Shown in pieces: positions 8,508 through 17,516 of a stretch of 64,000 nucleotides of DNA; within the stretch, counting starts at the first letter, position 1, and each line of letters opens with the position of its first letter. The stretch comes from Streptomyces hygroscopicus (GTDB lineage: Bacteria > Actinomycetota > Actinomycetes > Streptomycetales > Streptomycetaceae). Position numbers and translations under genes: made by a program. The notes under the pieces are model-generated. The model had not been told where the DNA came from. It saw only the letters and a list, made by a program, of their open reading frames with translations, and made no database searches. The stretch lies in NCBI RefSeq assembly GCF_026168105.1, contig NZ_LBMW01000011.1, positions 1 through 64,000 of the forward strand. Reading direction: 5' to 3'.

Positions 8508-9323
8508 GTGGCAGGAGTCGCACGCCGTCGTCTCGACGCGGAGCTGGTCCGCCGGAAGCTGGCGCGCTCGCGCGAGCACGCCAGCCAGCTGATCGCCGCG
8601 GGCCGGGTCACCGTCGGCAAGACCGTCGCGACCAAGCCCGCCACCCAGGTGGAGACCGCGGCCGCCATCGTGGTCGCACAGGACGAGGGCGACCCCGACT
8701 ATGTGTCCCGGGGCGGACACAAGCTCGCGGGCGCCCTGGCGGCCTTCGTTCCGCAGGGCCTCGAGGTCGAGGGGCGTCGGGCGCTGGACGCCGGGGCGTC
8801 CACCGGGGGCTTCACCGATGTCCTGCTGCGCACGGGTGCCGCCCACGTCGTCGCCGTCGACGTCGGTTACGGACAACTGGCCTGGTCCCTCCAGAGCGAT
8901 GAACGCGTCACCGTCAAGGACCGTACGAACGTACGCGAGTTGACGCTCGAAGCGATCGATGGGGAGCCTGTGGATCTTGTCGTGGGGGATCTGTCCTTCA
9001 TCCCGCTCGGACTCGTGCTGCCTGCCCTGGTGCGGTGCACGAAGCCGGACGCCGATCTGGTGATGATGGTCAAGCCGCAGTTCGAGGTGGGGAAGGAACG
9101 GCTCGGCAGCGGCGGTGTCGTACGCAGTCCCGAACTGCGCGCCGAAGCCGTGCGCGGGGTTGCCGAACGGGCCGCCGAACTGGGGCTCGGAGTGAAAGGC
9201 GTGAAAGCGAGCCCGCTGCCCGGACCCTCGGGCAATGTCGAGTACTTTCTGTGGCTGCGAGCCGGAGCACCCGCACTGGACCCGGCCGACGTTGACCGTG
9301 CAGTGGCGGAGGGGCCGCGTTGA
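8508..9323 (+). CDS. tlyA: TlyA-type rRNA (cytidine-2'-O)-methyltransferase
   Basis: This 271-residue protein joins an S4 RNA-binding domain (residues about 5-60, RRRLDAELVRRKLARSREHA) to an FtsJ-like methyltransferase domain. The family link YVSRGGHKLAGAL and the SAM-binding DAGASTGGFTDVLL are intact. Mycobacterial TlyA 2'-O-methylates C1409 of 16S and C1920 of 23S rRNA, which confers capreomycin/viomycin susceptibility, so the same role is expected. GTG 8508 is used. The stop overlaps the nadK start (TTGA). The tlyA-nadK-recN order matches the mycobacterial arrangement. Confidence 0.95.
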   Translation: MAGVARRRLDAELVRRKLARSREHASQLIAAGRVTVGKTVATKPATQVETAAAIVVAQDEGDPDYVSRGGHKLAGALAAFVPQGLEVEGRRALDAGASTGGFTDVLLRTGAAHVVAVDVGYGQLAWSLQSDERVTVKDRTNVRELTLEAIDGEPVDLVVGDLSFIPLGLVLPALVRCTKPDADLVMMVKPQFEVGKERLGSGGVVRSPELRAEAVRGVAERAAELGLGVKGVKASPLPGPSGNVEYFLWLRAGAPALDPADVDRAVAEGPR

Positions 9324-10228
9324 CACAGAACCGAGCTCGTACTGTTTTCCTGCTGGCCCACACCGGGCGGCCCGCGGCCATCCGCAGCGCCGAGCTCGTG
9401 GTCAAGGGGCTGCTGCACTTCGGGATCGGGGTGCGGGTACTGGAGGCCGAGGCGGCCGACCTGCCCCTGCCGGACGAGGTGGAACTCGTCAAGGAGGCCA
9501 CTCCGCAGTGCCTCGACGGGTGCGAGCTGCTGATCGTGCTCGGCGGTGACGGCACCCTGCTGCGCGGCGCCGAGTTCGCCCGCGCCTCCGGGGTGCCGAT
9601 GCTCGGCGTCAACCTCGGCCGGGTCGGCTTCCTCGCCGAGGCCGAGCGAGACGACCTCGACCGGGTCGTCGACCGGGTGGTGATGAAGGCGTACGAGGTC
9701 GAGGAGCGCATGACCGTCGATGTCGTCGTCCACAAGAACGGTGACATCGTGCACACCGACTGGGCGCTCAACGAGGCGGCCGTGCAGAAGGTCTCCGCCG
9801 AGAAGCTCCTCGAGGTCGTCCTGGAGATCGACGGGCGGCCGGTGACCGGGTTCGGCTGCGACGGCATCGTGTGTGCCACCCCCACCGGTTCGACGGCGTA
9901 CGCCTTCTCCGCGGGCGGGCCCGTGGTGTGGCCGGAGGTGGAGGCGCTGCTGATGGTGCCGATCAGTGCGCACGCGCTGTTCGCCAAGCCGCTGGTGACC
10001 TCGCCGAACTCCGTTCTCGCCGTGGAGGTGCAGCCGGACACGCCGCACGGTGTGCTGTGGTGCGACGGGCGGCGGATGGTGGAGCTGCCGCAGGGCGCGC
10101 GGGTGGAGGTTCGGCGGGGGGCGGTGCCGGTGCGGCTCGCCCGGCTGCACCATGCCTCCTTCACGGACCGGTTGGTGGCCAAGTTCGCGCTGCCGGTGTC
10201 CGGATGGCGAGGGGCGCCGCCCCACTGA
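9320..10228 (+). CDS. nadK: NAD kinase
   Basis: This 302-residue protein phosphorylates NAD to NADP. It carries the invariant GGDGT at about residue 74 (VLGGDGTLLRGAE), the NEAAV motif and GSTAYAFSAGGPVV, all diagnostic for the ATP/polyphosphate NAD kinase family. The TTG start at 9320 overlaps the tlyA stop, so translation is coupled. The length is typical for actinobacterial NadK/PpnK. recN follows after 122 bases. Confidence 0.96.
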   Translation: MTQNRARTVFLLAHTGRPAAIRSAELVVKGLLHFGIGVRVLEAEAADLPLPDEVELVKEATPQCLDGCELLIVLGGDGTLLRGAEFARASGVPMLGVNLGRVGFLAEAERDDLDRVVDRVVMKAYEVEERMTVDVVVHKNGDIVHTDWALNEAAVQKVSAEKLLEVVLEIDGRPVTGFGCDGIVCATPTGSTAYAFSAGGPVVWPEVEALLMVPISAHALFAKPLVTSPNSVLAVEVQPDTPHGVLWCDGRRMVELPQGARVEVRRGAVPVRLARLHHASFTDRLVAKFALPVSGWRGAPPH

Positions 10229-10350
10229 CCGCTGCGGGTACCTCCAGGGGGTGATATGGCCCGCTCGGTGTACTTCCGCCACCTGCGGCTTCGCACAAGC
10301 GGGCCGGGGCCCGTCGCACATCCCCACCCCGACCTCGTAAGGTCTTCTCC

Positions 10351-12081
10351 GTGTTGGAGGAGATGCGGATACGGTCGCTCGGAGTCATCGACGACGCGGT
10401 CGTCGAGCTGTCGCCCGGCTTCACCGCCGTGACCGGTGAGACGGGTGCGGGCAAGACCATGGTCGTCACCAGTCTCGGCCTGTTGCTCGGCGGGCGCGCG
10501 GACCCGGCGCTCGTACGGATCGGTGCGAAGAACGCGGTCGTGGAGGGGCGGATCGCCATGCCCGAGGGCGCCTCCGTCGCCGTACGCGCCGAAGAGGCGG
10601 GCGCCGAGCTGGACGACGGGGCGCTGCTCATCAGCCGTACCGTTTCCGCCGAGGGACGCTCGCGGGCGCATCTGGGCGGGCGTTCCGTGCCCGTCGGCAT
10701 GCTCGCGGAGCTGGCCGACGAACTGGTCGCCGTGCACGGGCAGACCGACCAGCAGGGGCTGCTCAAGCTGTCCCGCCAGCGGCAGGCGCTCGACCGGTAC
10801 GCGGGGGACGCCGTCGCGGTGCCGCTCGCCAAGTACGGCGAGGCCTACCGTCGGCTGCGGGCGCTCTCCGCCGAACTGGAGGAGATCGTCACACGTGCCC
10901 GTGAGCGGGCCCAGGAAGCCGACATGCTGCGCTTCGGGCTCGAGGAGATCGCGGCCGTGGAGCCCCGGGCCGGCGAGGACGTGGAGCTGGCCGAGGAGGC
11001 CGAGCGGCTCGGGCACGCGGAGGCGCTCGCTTCGGCGGCGACGGCCGCGCACGCGGCGCTGGCGGGCAACCCGGAGGACCCCGAGGGCGTCGACGCGGCC
11101 ACGCTGGTCGCGGGTGCGCACCGGGCCCTGGAAACGGTGCGCTCGCACGATCCGGCGCTGGCGGGCCTCGCCGACCGCATCGGGGAGATCGGGATCCTGC
11201 TGGGCGATGTGGCGGGCGAGCTGGCCGGGTACGCCGACGACCTGGACGCGGATCCGCGGCGACTGGCGGCCGTGGAGGAACGGCGGGCCGCGCTGGGCGC
11301 GCTGACCCGGAAGTACGGCGAGGACATCAATGCCGTCCTGGCGTGGGCCGAGCAGAGCGCCGCGCGGCTGACCGAACTGGACGGCGACGACGAGCGGATC
11401 GACGAGCTCACCGCCGAGCGGGACGGCCTGCGGGGCGAACTGGGCGGGCTCGCACAGGCGTTGACGGACGCGCGCACGGAGGCCGCCGAGCGGTTCGCCG
11501 CCGCCGTCACCGCCGAGCTGGCCTCGCTCGCCATGCCGCACGCGCGCGTGTCGTTCGAGATCCGGCAGACGGACGATCCCGACGGTGTCGAGGTCGGCGG
11601 GCGTACGGTCGCCTACGGGCCCTTTGGTGCCGACGAGGTCGAGCTGCTGCTCGCACCCCATCCCGGCGCGCCGCCGCGGCCCATTGCCAAGGGCGCGTCG
11701 GGCGGTGAGCTGTCGCGTGTGATGCTCGCGGTGGAGGTCGTGTTCGCGGGGACGGACCCCGTGCCGACGTACCTCTTCGACGAGGTCGACGCGGGTGTCG
11801 GCGGCAAGGCCGCGGTCGAGATCGGCCGTCGGCTCGCGCGGCTCGCCAAGACCGCGCAGGTCGTGGTCGTCACGCATCTGCCGCAGGTGGCGGCGTTCGC
11901 CGATCGGCAGCTGCTGGTGGAGAAGACGAACGACGGGTCGGTGACCCGCTCCGGGGTGAAGGTCCTGGAGGGCGAGGACCGGGTCCGTGAACTGTCCCGC
12001 ATGCTGGCGGGTCAGGAGGACTCCGAGACTGCACGGGCGCACGCGGAGGAACTGCTGGCGACTGCGCGGGCGGACGCGTAG
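10351..12081 (+). CDS. recN: DNA repair protein RecN
   Basis: This 576-residue SMC-like ATPase acts in double-strand-break repair. Walker A GETGAGKTM lies at residues 28-36 close to the N-terminus, a long coiled-coil middle follows, and the C-terminal half has GASGGELSRVMLA (signature) and YLFDEVDAGVGGKAA (Walker B/D-loop), followed by VVTHLPQVAAFAD. It starts at GTG 10351. I looked for a LexA-type palindrome in the upstream 122 bases and saw none, so SOS control is not evident here. Confidence 0.96.
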   Translation: MLEEMRIRSLGVIDDAVVELSPGFTAVTGETGAGKTMVVTSLGLLLGGRADPALVRIGAKNAVVEGRIAMPEGASVAVRAEEAGAELDDGALLISRTVSAEGRSRAHLGGRSVPVGMLAELADELVAVHGQTDQQGLLKLSRQRQALDRYAGDAVAVPLAKYGEAYRRLRALSAELEEIVTRARERAQEADMLRFGLEEIAAVEPRAGEDVELAEEAERLGHAEALASAATAAHAALAGNPEDPEGVDAATLVAGAHRALETVRSHDPALAGLADRIGEIGILLGDVAGELAGYADDLDADPRRLAAVEERRAALGALTRKYGEDINAVLAWAEQSAARLTELDGDDERIDELTAERDGLRGELGGLAQALTDARTEAAERFAAAVTAELASLAMPHARVSFEIRQTDDPDGVEVGGRTVAYGPFGADEVELLLAPHPGAPPRPIAKGASGGELSRVMLAVEVVFAGTDPVPTYLFDEVDAGVGGKAAVEIGRRLARLAKTAQVVVVTHLPQVAAFADRQLLVEKTNDGSVTRSGVKVLEGEDRVRELSRMLAGQEDSETARAHAEELLATARADA

Positions 12082-12118
12082 GGGGAGGCGTCGGCGGAAC
12101 CCCCGAGGAGTTCGCTGG

Positions 12119-12976
12119 ATGATCATGGGAATGCGCCGGACCGTCACCTTCGCGAGCGCCGCGGCCGTCACCCGTGCCGCAACGGCCGCCCTGCGTGCCG
12201 CGGCGCCGGGCGGGCGGGACCGCTGGGAGCGGAAGAACCACGCGGGGCGGACCGTCGGACTTTACGCGGGGCCCGCGTCCGGCGTGGCCGCCGCGCTCGG
12301 GGCCGGGCGGGTCCGTCCCGCGGCCGGACTCGCCGTGCTGGTTGCCGGAGTCTGCGGTGCCTACGACGACATCGCCGGCGCCGGGGATCCCCGGCGGGGG
12401 TTCCGGGCGCATCTCTGCGCCCTGCGGGACGGTGAGGTCACCAGCGGTGCCGTGAAATTGTTCGGGATCTCCGCGGGGGCGCTCGTGGCGGGGGCCGCCC
12501 TTCAGGAGCGGCCCCTGGACAAGGTGCTCGCGGGCGTGGTGATCGCAGGGGCCGCGCACTTCGTCAATCTCGTGGACGTGCGGCCGGGGCGTGCCGCCGG
12601 GGCCGTGCTCGTGCTGGGTGCTCCCGGGCTGTTGCGCAAGGGCGCCTCGGGGGAGTTGTGCGCGGTGGCGACCGGGGCCGCAGCCTCGCTCCTTCCGGAC
12701 GACCTCGGGGAGCGTGTGATGCTCGGCGACACCGGGGCGCACGCCCTCGGCGCCTTGCTCGGCACGGCCGTTGCGGCCGGATGGGGGTCCCCCCGCTCGA
12801 GTGGGGCCGACAGTGGGGGAGGCCGGTTGGGACTGGTTGCGCACGCGGCGGCGTTCGTGGCCGCGGCGGCGTACGGGGCGAAAGTGAGCGAGGCCGCCAG
12901 GTCGTGGGGCGTGGCCCCGACCCGGGCGCTCCCCTCCACAAGCCACTCGAATTCGCTACGCTCCTCACCCGTGTGA
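12119..12976 (+). CDS. MraY/WecA-like integral membrane protein
   Basis: This 285-residue protein is rich in small hydrophobic residues and has several membrane segments. Residues WERKNHAGRTVGLYAGP, AYDDIAGAGD, NLVDVRPGRA and LGDTGAHALGALLG parallel the conserved loops of the polyprenyl-phosphate N-acetylhexosamine-1-phosphate transferase family (MraY/WecA), where they include the metal- and UDP-sugar-binding positions. It is shorter than classic members, so it may be a reduced or divergent enzyme. ATG 12119 follows GAGGAG by 8 bases. It sits between recN and a GT4 glycosyltransferase, which supports a cell-envelope role. Confidence 0.7.
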   Translation: MIMGMRRTVTFASAAAVTRAATAALRAAAPGGRDRWERKNHAGRTVGLYAGPASGVAAALGAGRVRPAAGLAVLVAGVCGAYDDIAGAGDPRRGFRAHLCALRDGEVTSGAVKLFGISAGALVAGAALQERPLDKVLAGVVIAGAAHFVNLVDVRPGRAAGAVLVLGAPGLLRKGASGELCAVATGAAASLLPDDLGERVMLGDTGAHALGALLGTAVAAGWGSPRSSGADSGGGRLGLVAHAAAFVAAAAYGAKVSEAARSWGVAPTRALPSTSHSNSLRSSPV

Positions 12977-13177
12977 GTGACCCGGCCGCCCCCGGCCGCC
13001 CGCTCCGCCACCGTCGCGCCCACCCGCCGGTGCCGCAACACCCCCGCGCCCTGGCATCCTTGAGTCGTCCGCGGAGCACCTGAGCGATCCCGGAGAAGTC
13101 CAGGCACGCACCCGCTCTCCTCCGGAGCCGCTTGGCGCGGTCCACCCCCACCGCGCGATCCTTCTGTACGTTTCTTC

Positions 13178-14350
13178 GTGACCGTCCGACGCCGAACCAG
13201 GAGCCCCGGCCACGTGAGCCTTGCGAGCAGCCACTCACCGCACGGCGGATCGCCGCTGCGCACCGTACAGGTGCTCGGCGGGGGCAGCGCGGGCAGCAGC
13301 GCGCATGTGCGTACGCTGGCGTCGGGCCTGGTCGCCCGGGGCGTGCGCGTGACCGTGTGCGCCCCCGTCGAGGCCGAACGCATCTACGAGTTCACCGGCG
13401 TCGGCGCCCGGCACGTTCCCGTGCCCCGCAGCACGGAACCCACCTCCCTGGCCGCGCTCCGTGTCGTCTGTGCCGAGGCGGACCTGGTGCACGCGCACGG
13501 ACTGCACGCCGGGCTGCGCGCCGCGCTCGCGCTCAGCGGGCGCCGTGTTCCCCTCGTCGTCACCTGGCACACCCGCGCGCACGCCGAGGGCCCCCGCGCC
13601 CATGTCCTGCGCCTCCTCGAGCGCCGTGTCGCCCGCGCCTCGTCCGTCGTCCTCGGCACGTCGTCCGACCTGGTCGACCGGGCCCGCCGCCGTGGCGCCC
13701 GTGACGCCAGGCTCGCCGCCGTCGCCCTGCCTGCGCCGCGCAAGCCCGACGACCACGACGACCCCGACCGGCTGAGGCCCAAGATCCGCGCCGAACTCGG
13801 CGCCACGGGCCGGCCGTTCCTCATGGCCGTCGGCGCCCTCGACCGGCACCGCGGGTACGACGTCCTGCTCGACGCCTCCCGCGCCTGGCGCCGCCTCGAT
13901 CCGGCTCCCCTGGTCGTGATCGCCGGGGAGGGGCCGCTGCGGACGGTGCTCCAGCGGCGTATCGAGGACGAGGAGCTGCCGGTGCGGCTGGTCGGCCGGC
14001 GCGAGGACGTCGGCGAGCTGCTCGCCGCGGCCGACCTCGCACTGCTGCCGAGCAGCTGGGAGTCCCGGTCCGTCCTCGCCCAGGAAGCCCTGCACGCGCG
14101 GGTGCCGCTGGTCGCCACCGATGTCGGCGGCATCCGCGAACTGGTCGGCGAGGCCGCGGAACTCGTCCCCTACGGAGACGCGGACGCCCTCGCCGACGCC
14201 GTCGTACGGCTTCTGGACGACCCCGTGCGCCGCGACCTGCTGAAGGACAGGGGCACGCAGCAGGCCGCCACCTGGCCGACGGAGGACGAGACCGTGGCCC
14301 AGGTGCTGAGCGTCTACGACGAGTTGACCCAGGCCCGGCCCTACATCTAG
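13178..14350 (+). CDS. GT4-type glycosyltransferase
   Basis: This 390-residue protein has the GT-B fold of family 4. The N-terminal GGGSAGSSAHVRTLASGLVARGV is the acceptor-side Rossmann start, DLVHAHGLHAG and VTWHTRAH follow, and the C-terminal half has GALDRHRGYDVLLDA, IAGEGPLR and the donor-binding AQEALHARVPLVATDVGGIRELVG. It is probably a retaining sugar transferase acting on a membrane or envelope acceptor. GTG 13178 is taken as start; GTG 13214 is also possible. Its stop overlaps the stop of the convergent PucR gene by 3 bases. Confidence 0.88.
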   Translation: MTVRRRTRSPGHVSLASSHSPHGGSPLRTVQVLGGGSAGSSAHVRTLASGLVARGVRVTVCAPVEAERIYEFTGVGARHVPVPRSTEPTSLAALRVVCAEADLVHAHGLHAGLRAALALSGRRVPLVVTWHTRAHAEGPRAHVLRLLERRVARASSVVLGTSSDLVDRARRRGARDARLAAVALPAPRKPDDHDDPDRLRPKIRAELGATGRPFLMAVGALDRHRGYDVLLDASRAWRRLDPAPLVVIAGEGPLRTVLQRRIEDEELPVRLVGRREDVGELLAAADLALLPSSWESRSVLAQEALHARVPLVATDVGGIRELVGEAAELVPYGDADALADAVVRLLDDPVRRDLLKDRGTQQAATWPTEDETVAQVLSVYDELTQARPYI

Positions 14351-15987
14351 GGCACGTGCCGACGCGCCCGCAGTGCCAGGCTCAGTGCCAGGACCGTCTG
14401 CGGGTCGTCGAGGTCCGTGCCCAGCAACTCCCCGATCCGGGCCAGCCTGTTGTAGAGGGTCTGCCGGTTCAGATGCAGTTCGCGGGCCGTCTCCGCCTTG
14501 CGGCCGGCATGCGCCAGATAGGTCTCGAGGGTGGGCAGCAACGGCGGCTTGGAGCGACGGTCGTGGTCGCGCAGCGGGCCGATCGCCCGGTCCACGAAGG
14601 CCGCCAGGTCCGGGTGCTCGCGCAGCCGCCACAGCAGGAGGTCGATGTCGAGGCGGCGGGCGTCGTACCAGGGGCGCTCGGGCAGCCCCTGCGCCGCCGT
14701 CGCCGTCTCCGCCGCGTGCCGCAGCCCCGCCGACGCCGCCGCCCAGCCGCCACCTGCACCGACCACCACGACCGGCGGCCGCGCGCCCGGCCGCTGCATG
14801 CCCGCCCGCTCCACACCGGCGCGCAGCGCCGCGGCCACCCGGTCGGCGACCGCCGGGCGCTCCGACTCCGAACGCAGGCCGAGCAGCAGCGGGACCCGGC
14901 CCTCCACCGGTCGTACGCCGAGCAGGGCCGGTACGCCCACCGAGGCCAGCTCTTCCGCGACCGCCCGCGCCAGGACCGCCCAGCCCCCGCCGCCGGGCGA
15001 CGGGCCGTCCGCCAGCCGCATCACCACCGGCAGCAGCGGGCTGCCGCCCGGTTTGAAGCCCAGCACCCGGGCCTGCGCGGGCGCGTCCTCCGCGGCGATC
15101 CGGCCCTCGGCGAGATCGGTGAGGAAGTCGCCGCGCCCACGCGCCGCGAGCTCCTCCTCCTGGCGGGCCTGCATCAGCACGACGGCCAGGATGCCCGCGG
15201 CCCGCTCGGCGGCGATGCGGTGCACCGGCGCCAGCGGTGCGCTGACCGGCAGCAACACCAGCCGGGCCCGTACGGAACCCGTGCCGGCTCCGCCGCCCGG
15301 CACGTCCACCAGGGTCGTCCCGGCCGGAGGCTCGTCCTTGTGCTGGCCGCGCAGCCCCTCCCACACCTGGAGCGGGTCCGTGTCCGCGGGCCCGGTCCCG
15401 GCTGCGTACAGGAGCTGTCCGTCGGCGGTCTCCAGGAACACCGGGTTGTCGCTGAAGTCGGACAGGATGCCGAGGACCTGGGGCACCCCGCCCCCGCCGA
15501 GCAGCGCCTCGGTGCAGCGGCGGTGCACCTCCTCGGCCCGCTGGAGCAGCGCGTAGTGGCCGTTGACGATCTCGGTGTGGATCTCCTCGGTGACCGCCAC
15601 GAACGGCACCTCGCGGTGCAGCTGGACCAGCGGCAGCCCCGCCGTCCGGGCCGTCTCGACGAGGGCGGCGGGCAGTCGGCTGAAGCGCGGGCCCAGCTCC
15701 ACCACCAGGGCCGCGATGCCGCGCTCGGCCAGCGTCCGGACGAACGCGCGCTGGTCGGCGGGACGGGTGCCCAAGCCGTATCCCGTGGTCAGGAGCAGCT
15801 CGCCGCCCTTGAGCAGCGAGGCGATGTTGGGGACCTCGCCCGCGTGCACCCAGCGCACCGTGCGGTGCAGCCGGTCGGCGCCGGCCAGCACCTCCGGAAG
15901 CCCGTTGCGCAGCCCAGGCAGCTCCAGCGCCCGCTCTACGGTGATTCCGGTGCTCTGGGCGCCCTGAGGGGTGAAACGGCTGTCCAT
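14347..15987 (-). CDS. PucR family transcriptional regulator
   Basis: This 546-residue regulator has the N-terminal PucR-like ligand domain (residues about 20-140, with GLPEVLAGADRLHRTVRWVH and GGELLLTTGYGLG), a GGDEF-like central region, and the C-terminal PucR helix-turn-helix (AETARELHLNRQTLYNRLARIGELL, last 60 residues). Family members control purine catabolism, amino-acid or polyamine genes. No adjacent catabolic operon identifies its target; the next gene on the same strand is a flavoprotein oxidase (48-base gap in the opposite order). Confidence 0.9.
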   Translation of the reverse strand: MDSRFTPQGAQSTGITVERALELPGLRNGLPEVLAGADRLHRTVRWVHAGEVPNIASLLKGGELLLTTGYGLGTRPADQRAFVRTLAERGIAALVVELGPRFSRLPAALVETARTAGLPLVQLHREVPFVAVTEEIHTEIVNGHYALLQRAEEVHRRCTEALLGGGGVPQVLGILSDFSDNPVFLETADGQLLYAAGTGPADTDPLQVWEGLRGQHKDEPPAGTTLVDVPGGGAGTGSVRARLVLLPVSAPLAPVHRIAAERAAGILAVVLMQARQEEELAARGRGDFLTDLAEGRIAAEDAPAQARVLGFKPGGSPLLPVVMRLADGPSPGGGGWAVLARAVAEELASVGVPALLGVRPVEGRVPLLLGLRSESERPAVADRVAAALRAGVERAGMQRPGARPPVVVVGAGGGWAAASAGLRHAAETATAAQGLPERPWYDARRLDIDLLLWRLREHPDLAAFVDRAIGPLRDHDRRSKPPLLPTLETYLAHAGRKAETARELHLNRQTLYNRLARIGELLGTDLDDPQTVLALSLALRARRHVP

Positions 15988-16035
15988 GCGCCGACGCTAC
16001 CCGCGCGCACGCCCGAGGCGCACCGTCGGCCGGCG

Positions 16036-17412
16036 TCAGGCCGGCGGGATGTTGTGGTTGTACCGGAACACGTTGTCCGGGTCGTACCGGCGCTTCACCC
16101 GTGCCAGCCGGTTGAGGTCGCCGGTGCCGAGGCCGGCCACCACCCGGTCCCTGCCCTCGTCCCCGATCAGGCCGACGCGGACGGCGCCGGTCCGCCAGGG
16201 CCGGACATCGGCGTGCAGGTCCTCCGCCCACCGGAGGGCCCGCTCGTCGTCCTCGGGGTCCTCCCAGCGCGCGAACGGCTGCACGGCCCAGGTCGCGTCC
16301 CGGTGGGGGACCGGGTACGTGGGTGGCCCGGAGCCGAGCGCCCCGCCGAGCGGGAACAGCATCTGCCGGCAGGCCATGGCAGCGGGCATCGCGCGGGCGC
16401 AGAGGCCGTCGATCAGCTCGTCGGGCAGCCCGGTCAGATACTCCGACGACCAGTGGTTCCGCATCCCGGGCGGCGTGTCGAACATGCGCTGGAGTTCCGC
16501 GTACGGCATCGCGCCCAGGGCGAGGGACTCGTGCGGCAGCGCCGGCAGCGGGCGGACGAGCCCGCGCAGGCCGTCCGCGTCGCCGGCATAGGTGACCAGC
16601 GCACCGCACAGTGGCCTGCCCACCAGGTACTCGGGCACGAACGGTTCGGGCAGGCCGGTCAGCCGCAGTACGGCGCCGCTCGCCTGCGGCGGTCCGCCGG
16701 CGATGAGGTCGCGGTGCAGCCGGACGGCTTCCGGGCCCCGCTCCGGCGGGAACAGGATCAGGGCGACGGAGAACTCGGACAGCTCGTGCAGCCTGAGGGT
16801 GAGCGCGGTGGCCACGCCGAAGTTGCCGCCGCCGCCGTGCAGCGCCCAGAACAGCTCGGAGTTCTCCCCGTCGCTCGCGTGGAGGATGCCGCCGTCCGCG
16901 GTCACCAGGTCCACACCGAGCAGGTTGTCGACGGCGGGGCCGAAGAGCCGGTCCAGCCAGCCGCTGCCACCGCCGAGCACGAAGCCGCCGACCCCGGCCG
17001 TGGAGATCCGGCCGCCGGTGGTCGCGAGCCCATGGGGCCGGGTGGCGCGGTCCAGATCGCTCATCAGGGCACCGCCCTCGACCCGTACCGTGGCGGAGCC
17101 GGGACGGACCGTGACCCGGCGCATCCGGCGCAGATCGACGACCACGCCGTTGTCGTTGACGGCCATGCCCGCGACGCTGTGGCCGCCGCCGCGCACGGCG
17201 ATCTTCAGGTCCAGATCCCGGGCGAAGCGGACGGCCCGGACGACATCGGGCTCGCCCCGGCACCGCGCGACCACCGCCGGACGGCGGTCGATCCGCGCGT
17301 TGAAGACGGTCCGGGCCTCGTCGTAGCCCGGATCACCGGGGGCGAAGACCTCGCCCGCCAGATCGGCGCGGAGCGCGGCGAGCGCCGCGCCCGCCTTCGA
17401 CAGGGCAGCCAT
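16036..17412 (-). CDS. FAD-linked oxidoreductase, BBE-like (VAO/PCMH fold)
   Basis: This 458-residue protein has the PCMH-type FAD domain: AVRGGGHSVAGMAV contains the His expected to carry FAD covalently, GGALMSDLDRATRPHGLATTGG, and GVGGFVLGGGSGWLDR follow. The C-terminal berberine-bridge-like segment ends RYDPDNVFRYNHNIPP. Such enzymes oxidise alcohols, sugars or secondary metabolites with O2; the substrate is not readable. No Tat or Sec signal is visible, so it is probably cytosolic. It stands just upstream of the PucR gene on the same strand, which could regulate it. Confidence 0.9.
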   Translation of the reverse strand: MAALSKAGAALAALRADLAGEVFAPGDPGYDEARTVFNARIDRRPAVVARCRGEPDVVRAVRFARDLDLKIAVRGGGHSVAGMAVNDNGVVVDLRRMRRVTVRPGSATVRVEGGALMSDLDRATRPHGLATTGGRISTAGVGGFVLGGGSGWLDRLFGPAVDNLLGVDLVTADGGILHASDGENSELFWALHGGGGNFGVATALTLRLHELSEFSVALILFPPERGPEAVRLHRDLIAGGPPQASGAVLRLTGLPEPFVPEYLVGRPLCGALVTYAGDADGLRGLVRPLPALPHESLALGAMPYAELQRMFDTPPGMRNHWSSEYLTGLPDELIDGLCARAMPAAMACRQMLFPLGGALGSGPPTYPVPHRDATWAVQPFARWEDPEDDERALRWAEDLHADVRPWRTGAVRVGLIGDEGRDRVVAGLGTGDLNRLARVKRRYDPDNVFRYNHNIPPA

Positions 17413-17516
17413 GACAGCCGCCCCCTTCCCGCAGGGGACGGACAGACTGCCTTCAGCCTAGGCGGGCGGGGCGCACCGGTCCCGTGCAACTTCGGGGACG
17501 GCGTACGAGGCCGGGC

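Noticed and set aside
10229..10350. LexA box upstream of recN
   Set aside because: No CGAAC-N4-GTTCG-like palindrome is visible in the 122-base gap.
14347..14350. Stop codons of GT4 and PucR genes overlapping tail-to-tail
   Set aside because: Ordinary convergent overlap in a compact GC-rich genome; not reported as a finding.
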